The notes: generated from the sequence alone by a model not told the origin. Positions 9,607-19,113 are shown, counted from the first letter of the stretch. The stretch is DNA of 64,000 bases from Paludibacteraceae bacterium (GCA_017558065.1 JAFYWK010000056.1:1-64000); one strand, 5' to 3'. Numbers and translations: made by a program.

Positions 9607-11046
9607 TTACTTCGATGTGGTCCACATCTTATTAAATCCCGAATATACTAATTCCAAATCCATGGGCTGACTGCTGTTGTTTGCAGAGCGAATATGGGTA
9701 GTAGAAATGGTTTGCAATGGCTTGACCGAAGTGATGGTCGAAGAGGTAGAAGAGGCCGTTCCAACAGCCACAGGAACCAACAGGAAGTCCAACTCATCCT
9801 CCTGCGCGTTAGAGCGCAATTGCTTTGTTAATAAGGCAGATAAGTCATAAGAGTAGAAATAGGATATATTACCAACGGTATCTACACTCGAACTTAATGC
9901 GCCTAAAATAGCCAATGTATCAGAGGGTAATTCGTTGCTCGCAAAAAATGATTCCATTTTTTCTTCTTGTACCAGAAGCATATAGGGGGCAGGTACATTC
10001 CATTGGTCTCGAGGACGGGAAGATGTGGAGTCATTATGTAGTACGTCAACGGTTAAGTTGGCTTTATTTACATATACACGATAATTGTCTGGATCGCCCA
10101 ATTGTTGTTTCATCTGCTCATAAATAGCATGCATACTCACAGACAAACGTGTGTATATATTAGCAGGTGAGACAATGTAATTGGTATCGGTTTTCTGCTG
10201 CAATTCCTGTAGGACTTGCTCTCTATCGGGGTAAATATAGCGATTGATTTGTCTTACTTCCGAGTTGGCATAGAATGTTTTGGTGTTGCGGATAATAGAG
10301 TCTTGTTGCTCTGGGCGTGGAGAAGGGAAGTGGTAGTAAACGGACAAGTCTATATGTTTCACATATAGTACGGTACTTCCTCCAAAATCACTAACGATAT
10401 ATAACCCTTTGAAGGCATGGTTGAAATCTTCTTGCGAGGTGAAATCTTGAACCTTGAAAAAGCGTTTGGCAAAAGCATCGCTCAACTTAATGGAAATGCA
10501 TGAAATAGGTGTATTGTCAGATGAATAAGCGGAATCCGTAGGCACACCAGCAAAGCAGATATGTGACTGCCTTGAGATATAGGTGGAATCTTCCAAGCTG
10601 CAAAAAGAGGTGATAGCTGTGTCGCTCGGATAGCGGCTGTCATAATCCAGCGTGCTTCTATCCATTTCATATACAGAAATACCCAGAGGCGCTAATCCGT
10701 CGCCATACCAATTTTTATAGTATAGACGGAGAACTACAGAATCCACTGTTGCTCTATCGGCATAAGGGTATTTGTATCCCTCTGGACATGCAAATTGTGT
10801 GAGGATATCTGCTTTTATCGTGCCAAAATGCGTGTCACATTCACCCAGCAAGAAGGAGTCGGGTGTCAAGTATATCGCAGTACATTCTTGCAGAGATGAT
10901 GAGACGGAGAATGTATCTGATTTAACCGAAATATGATCCTCTGTATCCAATGTGGATGCTCCAGCATTCAGCGCATCATTTTGGCAACTGGATACGAGCG
11001 CAATACAAATAAATAATAATGTATAAATATAATGATTCAATTTCAT
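9607..11046 (-). CDS. DUF4270-type lipoprotein
   Basis: The 479-residue protein has a lipoprotein signal (ALVSSCQND, Cys near residue 21) and an Ig-like or jelly-roll-rich body with segments such as ADRATVDSVVLRLYYKNWYGD. I recognise it as the Bacteroidota DUF4270 family, whose genes often sit next to a short GT5 'glycogen synthase' and panC, as here. The function of the family is unknown; an outer-membrane-associated role is an inference. Its start overlaps the stop of the GT5 gene by 4 bp (ATGA), so the two are probably translationally coupled. Confidence 0.8.
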   Translation of the reverse strand: MKLNHYIYTLLFICIALVSSCQNDALNAGASTLDTEDHISVKSDTFSVSSSLQECTAIYLTPDSFLLGECDTHFGTIKADILTQFACPEGYKYPYADRATVDSVVLRLYYKNWYGDGLAPLGISVYEMDRSTLDYDSRYPSDTAITSFCSLEDSTYISRQSHICFAGVPTDSAYSSDNTPISCISIKLSDAFAKRFFKVQDFTSQEDFNHAFKGLYIVSDFGGSTVLYVKHIDLSVYYHFPSPRPEQQDSIIRNTKTFYANSEVRQINRYIYPDREQVLQELQQKTDTNYIVSPANIYTRLSVSMHAIYEQMKQQLGDPDNYRVYVNKANLTVDVLHNDSTSSRPRDQWNVPAPYMLLVQEEKMESFFASNELPSDTLAILGALSSSVDTVGNISYFYSYDLSALLTKQLRSNAQEDELDFLLVPVAVGTASSTSSTITSVKPLQTISTTHIRSANNSSQPMDLELVYSGFNKMWTTSK

Positions 11047-11864
11047 TCTTCTGATATCAAACTATTACAAAATGCATAAAATGCATCTTTGTTATCCTCT
11101 TCGCTGTATGGCAGTGTGGTCTTTCCACTATTGTGCAAGTAGTTGCACAAACGAGTGTTGACAGATGGAGAATCCAGTACTACTGCATCTGAATTGTCAA
11201 TAGCCAAACGCATCAGGTCTTCGTATCCCACAGGCAATCCTGCGATACTGCGTACATCGCCTTGCAACATGCCATCTACCATCAGTTTATCTACAAACTT
11301 AGTACCAAACGGAGTAGTATATTCCTCATTATCCAATGACAATATCACTTTTGTGCCGCTGAAGAAAGGTGTGTCATGATATGCTTTCTTTACATACAGC
11401 GGAACCAATGCCGACATCCAGCCCGAACAGCAGATGATGTCTGGTGTCCAACGCAGTTTCTTGATGGTTTCCAACACACCTCTCGCAAAGAAGATACAAC
11501 GCTCATCGTTGTCTTTGTACTCATTGCCTTCAGCGTCCACTACATCCTTGCGACGATGAAAATAAACATCATTGTCGATAAAGTAAATCTGGATACGGGC
11601 AGATTGAATACTTGCCACTTTGATCAAGAGAGGATGGTCCGAATCAGAGATGATGAGATTGATACCCGACAAGCGAATCACCTCGTGTAACTGGTTGCGG
11701 CGCTCGTTAATCTCGCCGAACTTAGGCATAAAAGTTCGGGTCTCAAAACCTTTGGATTGGAAATACTCAGGCATTTGACGGTTACGCAAGCGTATAGGAC
11801 TTTCTGTATCCAAAAATGGATAGATCTGCTGCGAAACAAATAAAATACGTTTGGGCTCTTTCAT
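11043..11864 (-). CDS. Short GT5-like glycogen/starch synthase domain protein
   Basis: The 273-residue protein begins KEPKRILFVSQQIYPFL, a variant of the GT5 N-terminal nucleotide-sugar fold. It contains FFARGVLETIKKLRWTPDII and IDNSDAVVLDSPSV. It lacks the C-terminal GT-B half that carries most ADP-glucose contacts. Full GlgA is about 480 residues, so glycogen synthesis by this protein alone is doubtful. Such short versions are regular in Bacteroidota, so this is a family trait rather than a truncation. The ATG at 11864 is preferred over the frame extension to 11942 because a -7 element lies at 11900-11907. Confidence 0.75.
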   Translation of the reverse strand: MKEPKRILFVSQQIYPFLDTESPIRLRNRQMPEYFQSKGFETRTFMPKFGEINERRNQLHEVIRLSGINLIISDSDHPLLIKVASIQSARIQIYFIDNDVYFHRRKDVVDAEGNEYKDNDERCIFFARGVLETIKKLRWTPDIICCSGWMSALVPLYVKKAYHDTPFFSGTKVILSLDNEEYTTPFGTKFVDKLMVDGMLQGDVRSIAGLPVGYEDLMRLAIDNSDAVVLDSPSVNTRLCNYLHNSGKTTLPYSEEDNKDAFYAFCNSLISEE

Positions 11865-11899
11865 AATTGTATTAGTTAAATGGTAACACTTTCCCGCTA

Positions 11900-11907
11900 C
11901 AAAGGTA
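11900..11907 (-). promoter_or_regulatory. Promoter -7 element for the GT5/DUF4270 pair
   Basis: TACCTTTG on the minus strand, 36 bp before the start codon. The -33 region is poor. It is divergent from the panC promoter. Confidence 0.5.
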
Positions 11908-11970
11908 CGAAAAAAAAATGAGATGGCATAATTTTTTTGCAAAAAACTTTCTTTTTTCCCATAAATGTTG

Positions 11971-11978
11971 TACCTTTG
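11971..11978 (+). promoter_or_regulatory. Promoter -7 element for panC-pdxB
   Basis: TACCTTTG lies 42 bp before the panC ATG, with a CTTT-like -33 around 11947-11950. Confidence 0.55.
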
Positions 11979-12019
11979 CAGACTTTTTCGATAAAAATAA
12001 CAGTATATTTGAATTTTTT

Positions 12020-12874
12020 ATGCAAATTATAACCACAAAATCCGAACTAATCCGTCAGGTAAATGCTTGTACTCGTCAAGGCAAGACCATTGGTTTTGTA
12101 CCTACTATGGGTGCTCTTCATGCGGGACACGCTTCACTGATTCAACGCGCTTGTAGCGAGAACGAGGTTTGTTATGTCAGTGTATTTGTGAACCCTACCC
12201 AGTTTAATAATGCGGAGGACCTCTTGAAATATCCACGTAACTTAGAAAAAGATGCTGCGTTGTTGGAGGCGCTTGGCGTGCATTTTGTCTTCGCGCCAAC
12301 CCCAGAAGAGATGTATAGCAAAGAGGAAATGGAACAGCCATTCTCTTTTGACTTCAATGGGCTTGATCAAGTGATGGAGGGCAAAATGCGTCCTGGTCAT
12401 TTCAATGGGGTAGTGCAGGTGGTAAGTCGCCTATTTGATTTGGTGCAACCGACGCGTGCATATTTTGGCGAAAAGGACTTTCAGCAATTAGCCATCATCC
12501 GCCATATGGTAGAGCGCTCTTCCATGGCAGAGCGCTACCAGGGATTGCAAATCATAGGTTGCCCTATTGTGCGCGAAACAAATGGTTTGGCCATGAGTAG
12601 CCGCAATGAGCGTCTGTCCGAGCAAGAGAAACAAATAGCAGTTGGCATATCTCAAACGCTTCTCTCATCGTTGGAGTGGGCAAAAACAGCTTCTGTATCG
12701 CAGGTACAGCAGCAAGTGATTGATACCATTAATGCCATTGAGGGATTAGAAGTGGAATACTACGACATTGTGGATAAAACGACCCTTCAACCTACAGATT
12801 CGTTTGAGAATGCAGTGGGTTGTGTGACCGTATATTGTGGTCAAGTACGCTTAATAGATAATATACAATATTGA
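12020..12874 (+). CDS. panC: Pantothenate synthetase
   Basis: The enzyme joins pantoate and beta-alanine with ATP to make pantothenate, the coenzyme A precursor. Family motifs are TIGFVPTMGALHAGHASLI (ATP site with HxGH), SVFVNPTQF, ARAYFGEKDFQQ-like and MSSRNERLS. The 284-residue length is standard. The open frame runs from 11918, but ATG 12020 is chosen because the promoter lies within the extension and family homology starts there. Its TGA overlaps the TTG start of pdxB. Confidence 0.97.
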   Translation: MQIITTKSELIRQVNACTRQGKTIGFVPTMGALHAGHASLIQRACSENEVCYVSVFVNPTQFNNAEDLLKYPRNLEKDAALLEALGVHFVFAPTPEEMYSKEEMEQPFSFDFNGLDQVMEGKMRPGHFNGVVQVVSRLFDLVQPTRAYFGEKDFQQLAIIRHMVERSSMAERYQGLQIIGCPIVRETNGLAMSSRNERLSEQEKQIAVGISQTLLSSLEWAKTASVSQVQQQVIDTINAIEGLEVEYYDIVDKTTLQPTDSFENAVGCVTVYCGQVRLIDNIQY

Positions 12875-13842
12875 ATAATAAGGTGCGCGTAGTTATTGAC
12901 AAAGGGATTCCTTTCTTAGAGGGGGTGTTTGATCCGATTGCGGAAGCGGTCTTTCTTTCTCCGGAGGAGATAAACGCGCATACCGTTCGTGATGCAGATG
13001 CGCTCTTCGTGCGCACGCGCACGCAGATAAATAAGGAGTTGCTTGCGGGTAGTCGAGTACGTTTTGTCGCAACAGCCACTATTGGTTATGATCATATAGA
13101 CCAAGATTATTGTCGTGCAGCAGGTGTTCATTGGGTTTCGTGTCCGGGCTGCAATGCGCAGGCTGTGTGTGATTATGTGCAAGAAGTGTTGAGCACATTG
13201 TGTCCTCAAGCCTATGGCAAGACGATAGGGGTGATCGGATATGGCCACGTAGGTAAGTTGGTGGCTGCCATGGCAAGTCATATGGGCTATGAAGTAATGC
13301 TTTCAGACCCGCCATTAGGCATCGGGAAACCGCTTAGGCATATTGCTTCTCAATGTGATGTTCTCACCTTCCATACACCGCTAACCCGTGATGGAGAATA
13401 TCCCACTTTCCATTTATGCGATGCAGAGGTGTTGCGTCTTTGCAAGCAGAATGCACTGATTATTAACGCTGCTCGTGGTGGGGTTATCGACGAGCAAGCA
13501 CTATTCTCTCGCCTTTCGCCTCTCGCCTCATCGCCTCATCGCCTCACAACCGCCATCGACTGTTGGGAGGGTGAACCGCAGGTCAACAAGGCGCTACTGC
13601 AACACGTTGATTTGGCATCTTTTCACATTGCGGGTTACTCTATTTTGGGTAAAATGCGGGCCAGTGAGATGTGTTTGACAGCTTTTTGCGAATTTTTCTC
13701 GCTTCCTATTTTGTCAATCAACAAAAAATTAGTACCTTTGCACGGTGATTCGGAACCTGGTTGGTTAAAACGCATTTCTGACCAACTCAAAGCCCAACCC
13801 GAGCAATTCGAACAACTTCGAAAATCATATCCGCTACGCTAA
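12871..13842 (+). CDS. pdxB: Erythronate-4-phosphate dehydrogenase (2-hydroxyacid dehydrogenase family)
   Basis: The predicted reaction is NAD-dependent oxidation of 4-phosphoerythronate in pyridoxal phosphate synthesis. Motifs are VRTRTQIN, VATATIGYDHID, IGVIGYGHVGKLVA (NAD fold), LIINAARGGVIDEQAL, IDCWEGEPQ and SFHIAGYSILGKMRA (catalytic His). The 323-residue length is shorter than the roughly 380 of enteric PdxB, so the C-terminal dimerisation part is reduced. The likely start is TTG at 12871, overlapping the panC stop as TTGA; GTG at 12883 is an alternative. A word-repeat array (13506-13550) encodes the loop RLSPLASSPHRLTTA, which has no counterpart in typical homologues. Confidence 0.85.
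   Translation: MNNKVRVVIDKGIPFLEGVFDPIAEAVFLSPEEINAHTVRDADALFVRTRTQINKELLAGSRVRFVATATIGYDHIDQDYCRAAGVHWVSCPGCNAQAVCDYVQEVLSTLCPQAYGKTIGVIGYGHVGKLVAAMASHMGYEVMLSDPPLGIGKPLRHIASQCDVLTFHTPLTRDGEYPTFHLCDAEVLRLCKQNALIINAARGGVIDEQALFSRLSPLASSPHRLTTAIDCWEGEPQVNKALLQHVDLASFHIAGYSILGKMRASEMCLTAFCEFFSLPILSINKKLVPLHGDSEPGWLKRISDQLKAQPEQFEQLRKSYPLR
13506..13550 (+). repeat. Word-repeat array inside pdxB
   Basis: Degenerate 8-9-bp words (TCGCCTTTCGCCTC, TCGCCTCA) are repeated about five times and are in frame with pdxB. The same words occur at 33441, 50690 and 51055 in other genes. Confidence 0.75.
13709..13740 (+). promoter_or_regulatory. Promoter for proS within the 3' end of pdxB
   Basis: TTTTG (13709-13713), a 19-bp spacer and TACCTTTG (13733-13740) match the consensus well, 154 bp before the proS start. 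Confidence 0.6.
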
Positions 13843-13876
13843 ACAACTCTAAACAACACTAAACAACACTGAACTA
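13838..13876 (+). repeat. Decamer word array between pdxB and proS
   Basis: Units of the type CTAAACAACA/CTAAACAACT repeat three times. The pdxB stop codon TAA (13840-13842) is part of the first unit. Confidence 0.75.
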
Positions 13877-13893
13877 AAAATATCAATACTATA

Positions 13894-15372
13894 ATGGCAA
13901 GCTTTCAAAAACTCACCCCTCGAGCTACAGATTACTCGAAGTGGTACAACGAACTGGTAGTAAAAGCAGATTTAGCTGAGCAATCAGCAGTACGTGGCTG
14001 TATGGTTATCAAGCCATATGGTTATGCTATTTGGGAAACGATTCAAGCGGAGTTGGATCGTCGTTTCAAAGAGAAAGGCGTGAAAAATGCCTATTTCCCA
14101 TTGCTTATCCCCAAATCATTTCTTAGTCGTGAAGCAGAGCACGTAGAGGGCTTTGCTAAGGAGTGCGCTGTGGTTACGCACCACCGTCTCATGAACGATC
14201 CAGAGGGTAAGGGTGTTGTGGTGGATCCTAAAGCGCGTCTGGAGGAGGAACTCATCATTCGTCCAACTTCTGAGACTATCATCTGGTCCACCTACAAGAA
14301 CTGGATCTCTTCTTACCGCGACCTGCCTATCCTCTGCAACCAATGGTGCAACGTGATGCGTTGGGAGATGCGTACTCGTCTCTTCTTGCGTACTGCCGAG
14401 TTCCTCTGGCAAGAGGGTCACACTGCGCACGCTACCAAGGAGGAGGCAGAGAACTATGCAGCCACAATGCTGGATGTATATGCAGACTTCGCAGAAAAGG
14501 TGATGGCTATCCCTGTAGTCAAAGGTGTGAAATCGCCAAACGAACGTTTTGCAGGTGCTCTCAATACCTATTCTATCGAAGCAATGATGCAGGACGGTAA
14601 GGCATTGCAAGCAGGTACAAGCCACTTCTTGGGCCAAAACTTCGCTAAGTCATTCGACGTACAGTTCCTCACCAACGAGAATAAATACGAATATGTGTGG
14701 GCTACTTCTTGGGGTGTTTCTACTCGCCTCATGGGTGCACTCATCATGACCCACTCTGATGATAATGGTCTGGTGTTACCTCCAAACCTTGCTCCAATTC
14801 AAGTAGTTATTGTTCCTATCTTCAAGAAACAAGACCAACTGGATGCCCTCATGGAGAAACTCAATCCATTGGCAGATGAGTTGAAGAAACTCGGCATCCG
14901 CGTACAAGTGGATGCAAGCGACAAGGCTACTCCTGGCTTCAAGTTCGCTTACTACGAACTCAAGGGTGTACCTTTGCGCCTTGCTATGGGTGGTCGTGAT
15001 TTGGAGAATGGCACCATTGAGCTCGCTCGTCGCGATACTATGACCAAGGAGACAGTTTCTTTCGATAACATTGTGGAGACTATCCAAAACTTGCTCAAGG
15101 AGATTCAAGATAATATCTACCAAAAGGCATTGGATTTCCGTCTCGCTAATACACGCGAGGTAAATACTTGGGAGGAGTTCAAAGAGGAGATTAAGAAACC
15201 TGGATTCTTGCTTTGCCACTGGGATGGTACACCAGAGACCGAAGAGAAAATCAAAGCCGAAACCAAAGCCACTATCCGCTGTATTCCTTTCGAGGGCGAC
15301 AAAACTCCGGGTCAATGTATTTATACAGGCAAGCCCAGCACACAGCGCGTGATCTTCGCGATTGCATATTGA
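13894..15372 (+). CDS. proS: Prolyl-tRNA synthetase (short, archaeal/eukaryotic type)
   Basis: This class II synthetase attaches proline to tRNA-Pro. The 492-residue length and absence of the bacterial INS editing insert place it in the ProS type 3 (archaeal-like) group, common in Bacteroidota. Motif 2 is seen in [21 protein letters not shown] and the proline pocket in [14 protein letters not shown]. Anticodon-binding and C-terminal domains follow ([12 protein letters not shown] to the end [18 protein letters not shown]). A strong terminator follows. It may be transcribed from the promoter inside pdxB. Confidence 0.97.
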   Translation: MASFQKLTPRATDYSKWYNELVVKADLAEQSAVRGCMVIKPYGYAIWETIQAELDRRFKEKGVKNAYFPLLIPKSFLSREAEHVEGFAKECAVVTHHRLMNDPEGKGVVVDPKARLEEELIIRPTSETIIWSTYKNWISSYRDLPILCNQWCNVMRWEMRTRLFLRTAEFLWQEGHTAHATKEEAENYAATMLDVYADFAEKVMAIPVVKGVKSPNERFAGALNTYSIEAMMQDGKALQAGTSHFLGQNFAKSFDVQFLTNENKYEYVWATSWGVSTRLMGALIMTHSDDNGLVLPPNLAPIQVVIVPIFKKQDQLDALMEKLNPLADELKKLGIRVQVDASDKATPGFKFAYYELKGVPLRLAMGGRDLENGTIELARRDTMTKETVSFDNIVETIQNLLKEIQDNIYQKALDFRLANTREVNTWEEFKEEIKKPGFLLCHWDGTPETEEKIKAETKATIRCIPFEGDKTPGQCIYTGKPSTQRVIFAIAY

Positions 15373-15389
15373 TACATGCTACCATAATA

Positions 15390-15424
15390 AATAAGGCGAC
15401 ACAGTCATCATGTGCCGCCTTATT
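15390..15424. terminator. Bidirectional rho-independent terminator
   Basis: AATAAGGCG (15390-15398) pairs with CGCCTTATT (15416-15424). CAC/GTG extend the stem and a T-run follows. It lies between the convergent proS and rfbB. Confidence 0.9.
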
Positions 15425-15444
15425 TTTTTATAGCAGATTACACC

Positions 15445-16575
15445 TTATCGTTTGCCGTACATGTCGTCATAGTATTTCTCATACTCACCAGAGGTGATAT
15501 TGTCCATCCATTCTTGATGATCAAGATACCAGCGAACAGTTTTTTCAATACCTTCTTCAAATTGCAATGATGGTTCCCAGCCCAGCTCTGCTTGCAGTTT
15601 GCGTGAGTCAATAGCATAGCGCATATCGTGTCCTGCGCGGTCGGTGACATAGGTGATGAGGTCCATATCTTCGCCCTCTGCACGACCCAACAAACGGTCC
15701 ACAGTATTGATAACCACTTTGATAATATCAATGTTCTTCCACTCGTTGAATCCACCGATATTGTATGTCTCAGCGATAGTGCCTTGATGGAAAATGAGGT
15801 CAATAGCACGTGCGTGGTCTTCTACGTACAGCCAGTCACGCACATTCTCGCCCTTACCATATACTGGCAATGGTTTGCGATGGCGGATATTGTTGATAAA
15901 CAGCGGAATCAATTTCTCAGGGAATTGATAAGGACCATAGTTATTGGAGCAGTTGGTCACGATAGTAGGCATGCCGTATGTGTCGTGGAATGCACGCACA
16001 AAGTGGTCGCTACTTGCTTTAGATGCTGAATATGGGCTGTGTGGATTATACTTGGTTGTCTCCACGAAGAAGTCTTCTCCGTAAGCCTCATGGTGCTCAG
16101 AGGATGCTTGAGTAGAGAACGGAGGAGTAATACCCTCTGGGTGAGTCATCTCCAATGCACCATACACTTCATCTGTTGAGATATGATAGAAGCGTTTGCC
16201 CTCGTACTTCTCTGGCTGTGCTTCCCAGTAGAGTTTGGCGGCTTGCAAGAGCGACAAAGTGCCCATCACATTGGTGCGGGCAAAGGTAAATGGGTCTTTG
16301 ATTGAGCGATCCACATGACTTTCTGCTGCCAAGTGAATGATGCCTGTCACTTGCTCTTCTTGCATCAGAGCATACATGGTGTCAAAGTCGCAGATGTCGG
16401 CTTTCACGAATCGATAATTAGGTTTATCCTCAATGTCCTTGAGGTTAGCCAAGTTACCAGCATACGTCAGTTTGTCCACATTGATGATGCGATATTCAGG
16501 ATACTTGTTTACGAATAATCGTACAACATGGCTGCCAATAAAACCCGCGCCGCCTGTGATAATGATTGATTTCAT
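15445..16575 (-). CDS. rfbB: dTDP-glucose 4,6-dehydratase
   Basis: The enzyme converts dTDP-glucose to dTDP-4-keto-6-deoxyglucose for rhamnose and other deoxysugars of surface polysaccharides. It is a short-chain dehydrogenase with the NAD motif TGGAGFIGSH (residues 7-16), STDEVYG in the Thr-Asp-Glu triad region, and the YSASK pair. SNNYGPYQFPEKLIPLFINN and KPLPVYGKGENVRDWLYVED are diagnostic of RfbB. The 376-residue length is normal. No rfbA, C or D neighbour is present. It is the last gene of the dacB-birA-rfbB run. Confidence 0.97.
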   Translation of the reverse strand: MKSIIITGGAGFIGSHVVRLFVNKYPEYRIINVDKLTYAGNLANLKDIEDKPNYRFVKADICDFDTMYALMQEEQVTGIIHLAAESHVDRSIKDPFTFARTNVMGTLSLLQAAKLYWEAQPEKYEGKRFYHISTDEVYGALEMTHPEGITPPFSTQASSEHHEAYGEDFFVETTKYNPHSPYSASKASSDHFVRAFHDTYGMPTIVTNCSNNYGPYQFPEKLIPLFINNIRHRKPLPVYGKGENVRDWLYVEDHARAIDLIFHQGTIAETYNIGGFNEWKNIDIIKVVINTVDRLLGRAEGEDMDLITYVTDRAGHDMRYAIDSRKLQAELGWEPSLQFEEGIEKTVRWYLDHQEWMDNITSGEYEKYYDDMYGKR

Positions 16576-16616
16576 AGGATAGATATTTTATTTAGTTATT
16601 CATTATTACTATTTTT

Positions 16617-17369
16617 TTATATCACAAATCGTATTTGCTTAAAGTGATATTTTTTTTTCTCATTGTCCTGCAATCGAAGTATGAGTTCGCCCTGTTCTGT
16701 TACTGTCACTATTTTTGCTAAAAAAGTATTTCTCGTTCCTTTTTCTGCTATGGCTGTGGGTGCTATACTCACCTCTCGCTCCACATACTCATGCCAACCT
16801 TCTCGGCGATAGAGGTGCTGTAGATAGGCCGATGATAGTTCCTCCATTTTGCTATTTTCCCACGATTTCATCGAACAAATCCACTCGTTCAGCAGTCCTT
16901 CAATCTCATATTCTCTTCCCGTAATCTCCTTCATCGAAATTGGGTTAGGCGCATTGCTTCGCCAGTCCGTCTGGTGCACATTCACGCCAATCCCTACAAT
17001 GCTATGTTCCACATACTGACCTATCAGCGCATTCTCAATCAGTATCCCCACCAGTTTCTTATCGCTATAATAGATATCGTTTGGCCATTTGATGGTTAGT
17101 TTTTCTGTGCCCAAATACTTTGCCAATACTTCCCATAAGGTGATTGCTACCCACATGGATATGCGCCATTGCTCCGTAGCATGTAGTCCCTTGTGACGCA
17201 GTAGGGTAGAGAAGAGCAGGTTTTTGCCTCTCTCACTTTCCCATGTATTGCCCGCTTGTCCTCGTCCTGCTGTTTGGTAATCCGTGCGTATGGTGTATAG
17301 ATGAGGTAAGGCGTCTGTATATTGCTCACGCAGGAGCGTCGAGGTGCTATGTGTTTCGTTGATATACAT
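16617..17369 (-). CDS. birA: Biotin--[acetyl-CoA-carboxylase] ligase, without DNA-binding domain
   Basis: The enzyme activates biotin to biotinyl-AMP and attaches it to carrier proteins. The biotin-binding loop is YQTAGRGQAGNTWESERGKN and the catalytic block is LTIKWPNDIYYSDKKLVGIL, followed by VGIGVNVHQ. At 250 residues it lacks the N-terminal helix-turn-helix of enteric BirA, so it should not act as a repressor. Its 5' end overlaps the dacB 3' end by 23 bp (17347-17369), which implies translational coupling. Confidence 0.95.
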   Translation of the reverse strand: MYINETHSTSTLLREQYTDALPHLYTIRTDYQTAGRGQAGNTWESERGKNLLFSTLLRHKGLHATEQWRISMWVAITLWEVLAKYLGTEKLTIKWPNDIYYSDKKLVGILIENALIGQYVEHSIVGIGVNVHQTDWRSNAPNPISMKEITGREYEIEGLLNEWICSMKSWENSKMEELSSAYLQHLYRREGWHEYVEREVSIAPTAIAEKGTRNTFLAKIVTVTEQGELILRLQDNEKKKYHFKQIRFVI

Positions 17370-18723
17370 CCAGTAGGTATTGCTCTATCACACGTTGTAT
17401 CTTTTTGGTTTTGCAATTGGCGCTATTCACCATGACTGCAAACACCCATATTCTTCCGTCAGGCAAAAAGATATATCCCGCATAGTTCTTTGTTCCACCG
17501 ATGGTTCCGCTTTTGGCGCACACTTTTCCGTGCAAGGGAGTGTCTCTCAAAAACGAACTGAGGGTTCCGCTCTCTCCGCTACATGGCAACGATGCCAAGA
17601 ATGCTTCTTTTTGAGTCGAACCATACATATATCGAAGCAGCTGTACGTACATGCTGGGTGAAATTGTGTTTTGTGGGGCTAATCCACATCCATCCAGTAT
17701 CTTCCCGCTACGAAAACTGACGCCCCTATTGCGCCAATACTCCCTCACAAAATCAGATGCATTGTGTATGGTGCATGGGGTGGAGTATTTGGCACCGAAA
17801 ATACGAAATAGCATTTCTGCATATAGATTATCCGACTCCTGCTGCATATGCCTCACTATCTCGCTTATCGGTTCGCTCTCGTGAGTGAAGAGAAGTGTAC
17901 GCGAACTACTTACGGGCTTTTCGCTGATATATGTCTCTTTCTCATCTACCTGAATACCACTCTGTTGTAGGATTTTTGTGAAGTCGCGTACTAATATCAA
18001 TCCGGGATTGGGCATGTCGCCTCGCACGCCAAAGGTGCGCTGATTGGATGGTACGCTACCCACCAGATAACGTTGATTGTTATAGGGCATGCCATGTACG
18101 AAGGCACCATCATACGTGATATGTGTACATCGGATATGATTTTCAAATTCTATTTCGGGTATCTCAGGCGTGGTGTATAATACTTCGGCTATACTGCCCA
18201 CAGCGCCGCTTTTCAGTACGATATTCATCGTGTTGTCTTGGTAGGACAATGCGAATATGCCAGGTGCATAGTAGTTGCCTGCATCTTCCCATAGCCAAGC
18301 GGGATTGAGTGCGTTGCCGTCAAAGAAACTCAAGTCTGCTACCACCGAACCAGTAATGTGCTGTATGCCTGCCTCGCGCAAACGACGTACCCATGTGTAC
18401 ATAAAGTTGTTTTTGCCCACATAGCGTGAACCAAAAGTGGGATCTCCTCGCCCCTCTATGTATAGATTACCATGGAGCGTGCCGTCTTGAATATAACCCG
18501 AATAGGTGATGGGTGTTTGTATTTTGTAGTCGCTACCCCACAATTCCAACGCAGTCGCTGCGGTCAGCAGTTTCATGGTAGATGCAGGGGGAATCACAGC
18601 ATTCGGACGATATGCCTCTATGGTGTCACCAGAGTGGTAATCGCAGATGAGGACACCAATATTGGCATCTTGAGTATGCGGATTCGTCGTGAGAATGGAT
18701 AGTATGAGTAGTAATTTAAGCAT
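17347..18723 (-). CDS. dacB: D-alanyl-D-alanine carboxypeptidase/endopeptidase (PBP4 family)
   Basis: This periplasmic class C penicillin-binding protein trims peptidoglycan. The signal peptide is short (residues 1 to about 17). Active-site motifs are PASTMKLLTAATAL (SxxK), ESDNLYAEMLFR (SxN) and CAKSGTIGGTKNYAG (KTG-type). The 458-residue length and the domain inserted between SxxK and SxN (residues about 75-260) are typical of S13-family enzymes. The gene starts the dacB-birA-rfbB run behind a good promoter. Confidence 0.95.
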   Translation of the reverse strand: MLKLLLILSILTTNPHTQDANIGVLICDYHSGDTIEAYRPNAVIPPASTMKLLTAATALELWGSDYKIQTPITYSGYIQDGTLHGNLYIEGRGDPTFGSRYVGKNNFMYTWVRRLREAGIQHITGSVVADLSFFDGNALNPAWLWEDAGNYYAPGIFALSYQDNTMNIVLKSGAVGSIAEVLYTTPEIPEIEFENHIRCTHITYDGAFVHGMPYNNQRYLVGSVPSNQRTFGVRGDMPNPGLILVRDFTKILQQSGIQVDEKETYISEKPVSSSRTLLFTHESEPISEIVRHMQQESDNLYAEMLFRIFGAKYSTPCTIHNASDFVREYWRNRGVSFRSGKILDGCGLAPQNTISPSMYVQLLRYMYGSTQKEAFLASLPCSGESGTLSSFLRDTPLHGKVCAKSGTIGGTKNYAGYIFLPDGRIWVFAVMVNSANCKTKKIQRVIEQYLLDVYQRNT

Positions 18724-18742
18724 CTGTTGAGTATATATGGTG

Positions 18743-18773
18743 CAAAGGTACGCTTTTTTTTTTGATTACACAA
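18743..18773 (-). promoter_or_regulatory. Promoter of dacB-birA-rfbB
   Basis: On the minus strand, TTG (18773-18771), a 20-bp spacer and TACCTTTG (18750-18743), 20 bp before the dacB start codon. Confidence 0.65.
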
Positions 18774-18812
18774 GTTTTTGTGTAAAATTATATCTACTTA
18801 CACTCATCTTTT

Positions 18813-18886
18813 CCGTTACCACTCCGTTACCACTCGCTTACCATCCTGCACATTCCTACTCCTTTCCTACTCCATTCCTGCCTGTT
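18813..18886. repeat. 11-bp word array in the dacB-susC intergenic region
   Basis: CCGTTACCACT occurs at 18813-18823 and 18824-18834, and a variant at 18835-18845. Decayed CCTACTCC words run to about 18886. The rest of the 448-bp gap (18724-19171) is AT-rich and holds only the two flanking promoters; I see no convincing gene. Confidence 0.7.
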
Positions 18887-19113
18887 TTTTGCAACTGTGA
18901 CACTGGTTTTTTATTGTTTTTCGAGCAATTATCTGTATTTTTGTTGAAAATCACTACTACGAAAACTCACTCTTTCCAAATAAAATGCAAATGTTATGTA
19001 GTATTTTTACGAATATATAAATATCAGAAATACAATAATATAACATATAATTGTAGTATAAAAATAGTTTATATATACGTAAAAAATATGTTGTAAAACA
19101 TGTTCGTTGTTTC

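Noticed and set aside
18737-19096. 119-residue open frame between dacB and susC
   Set aside because: It starts inside the dacB promoter, runs through the repeat array, has low-complexity composition and resembles no family.
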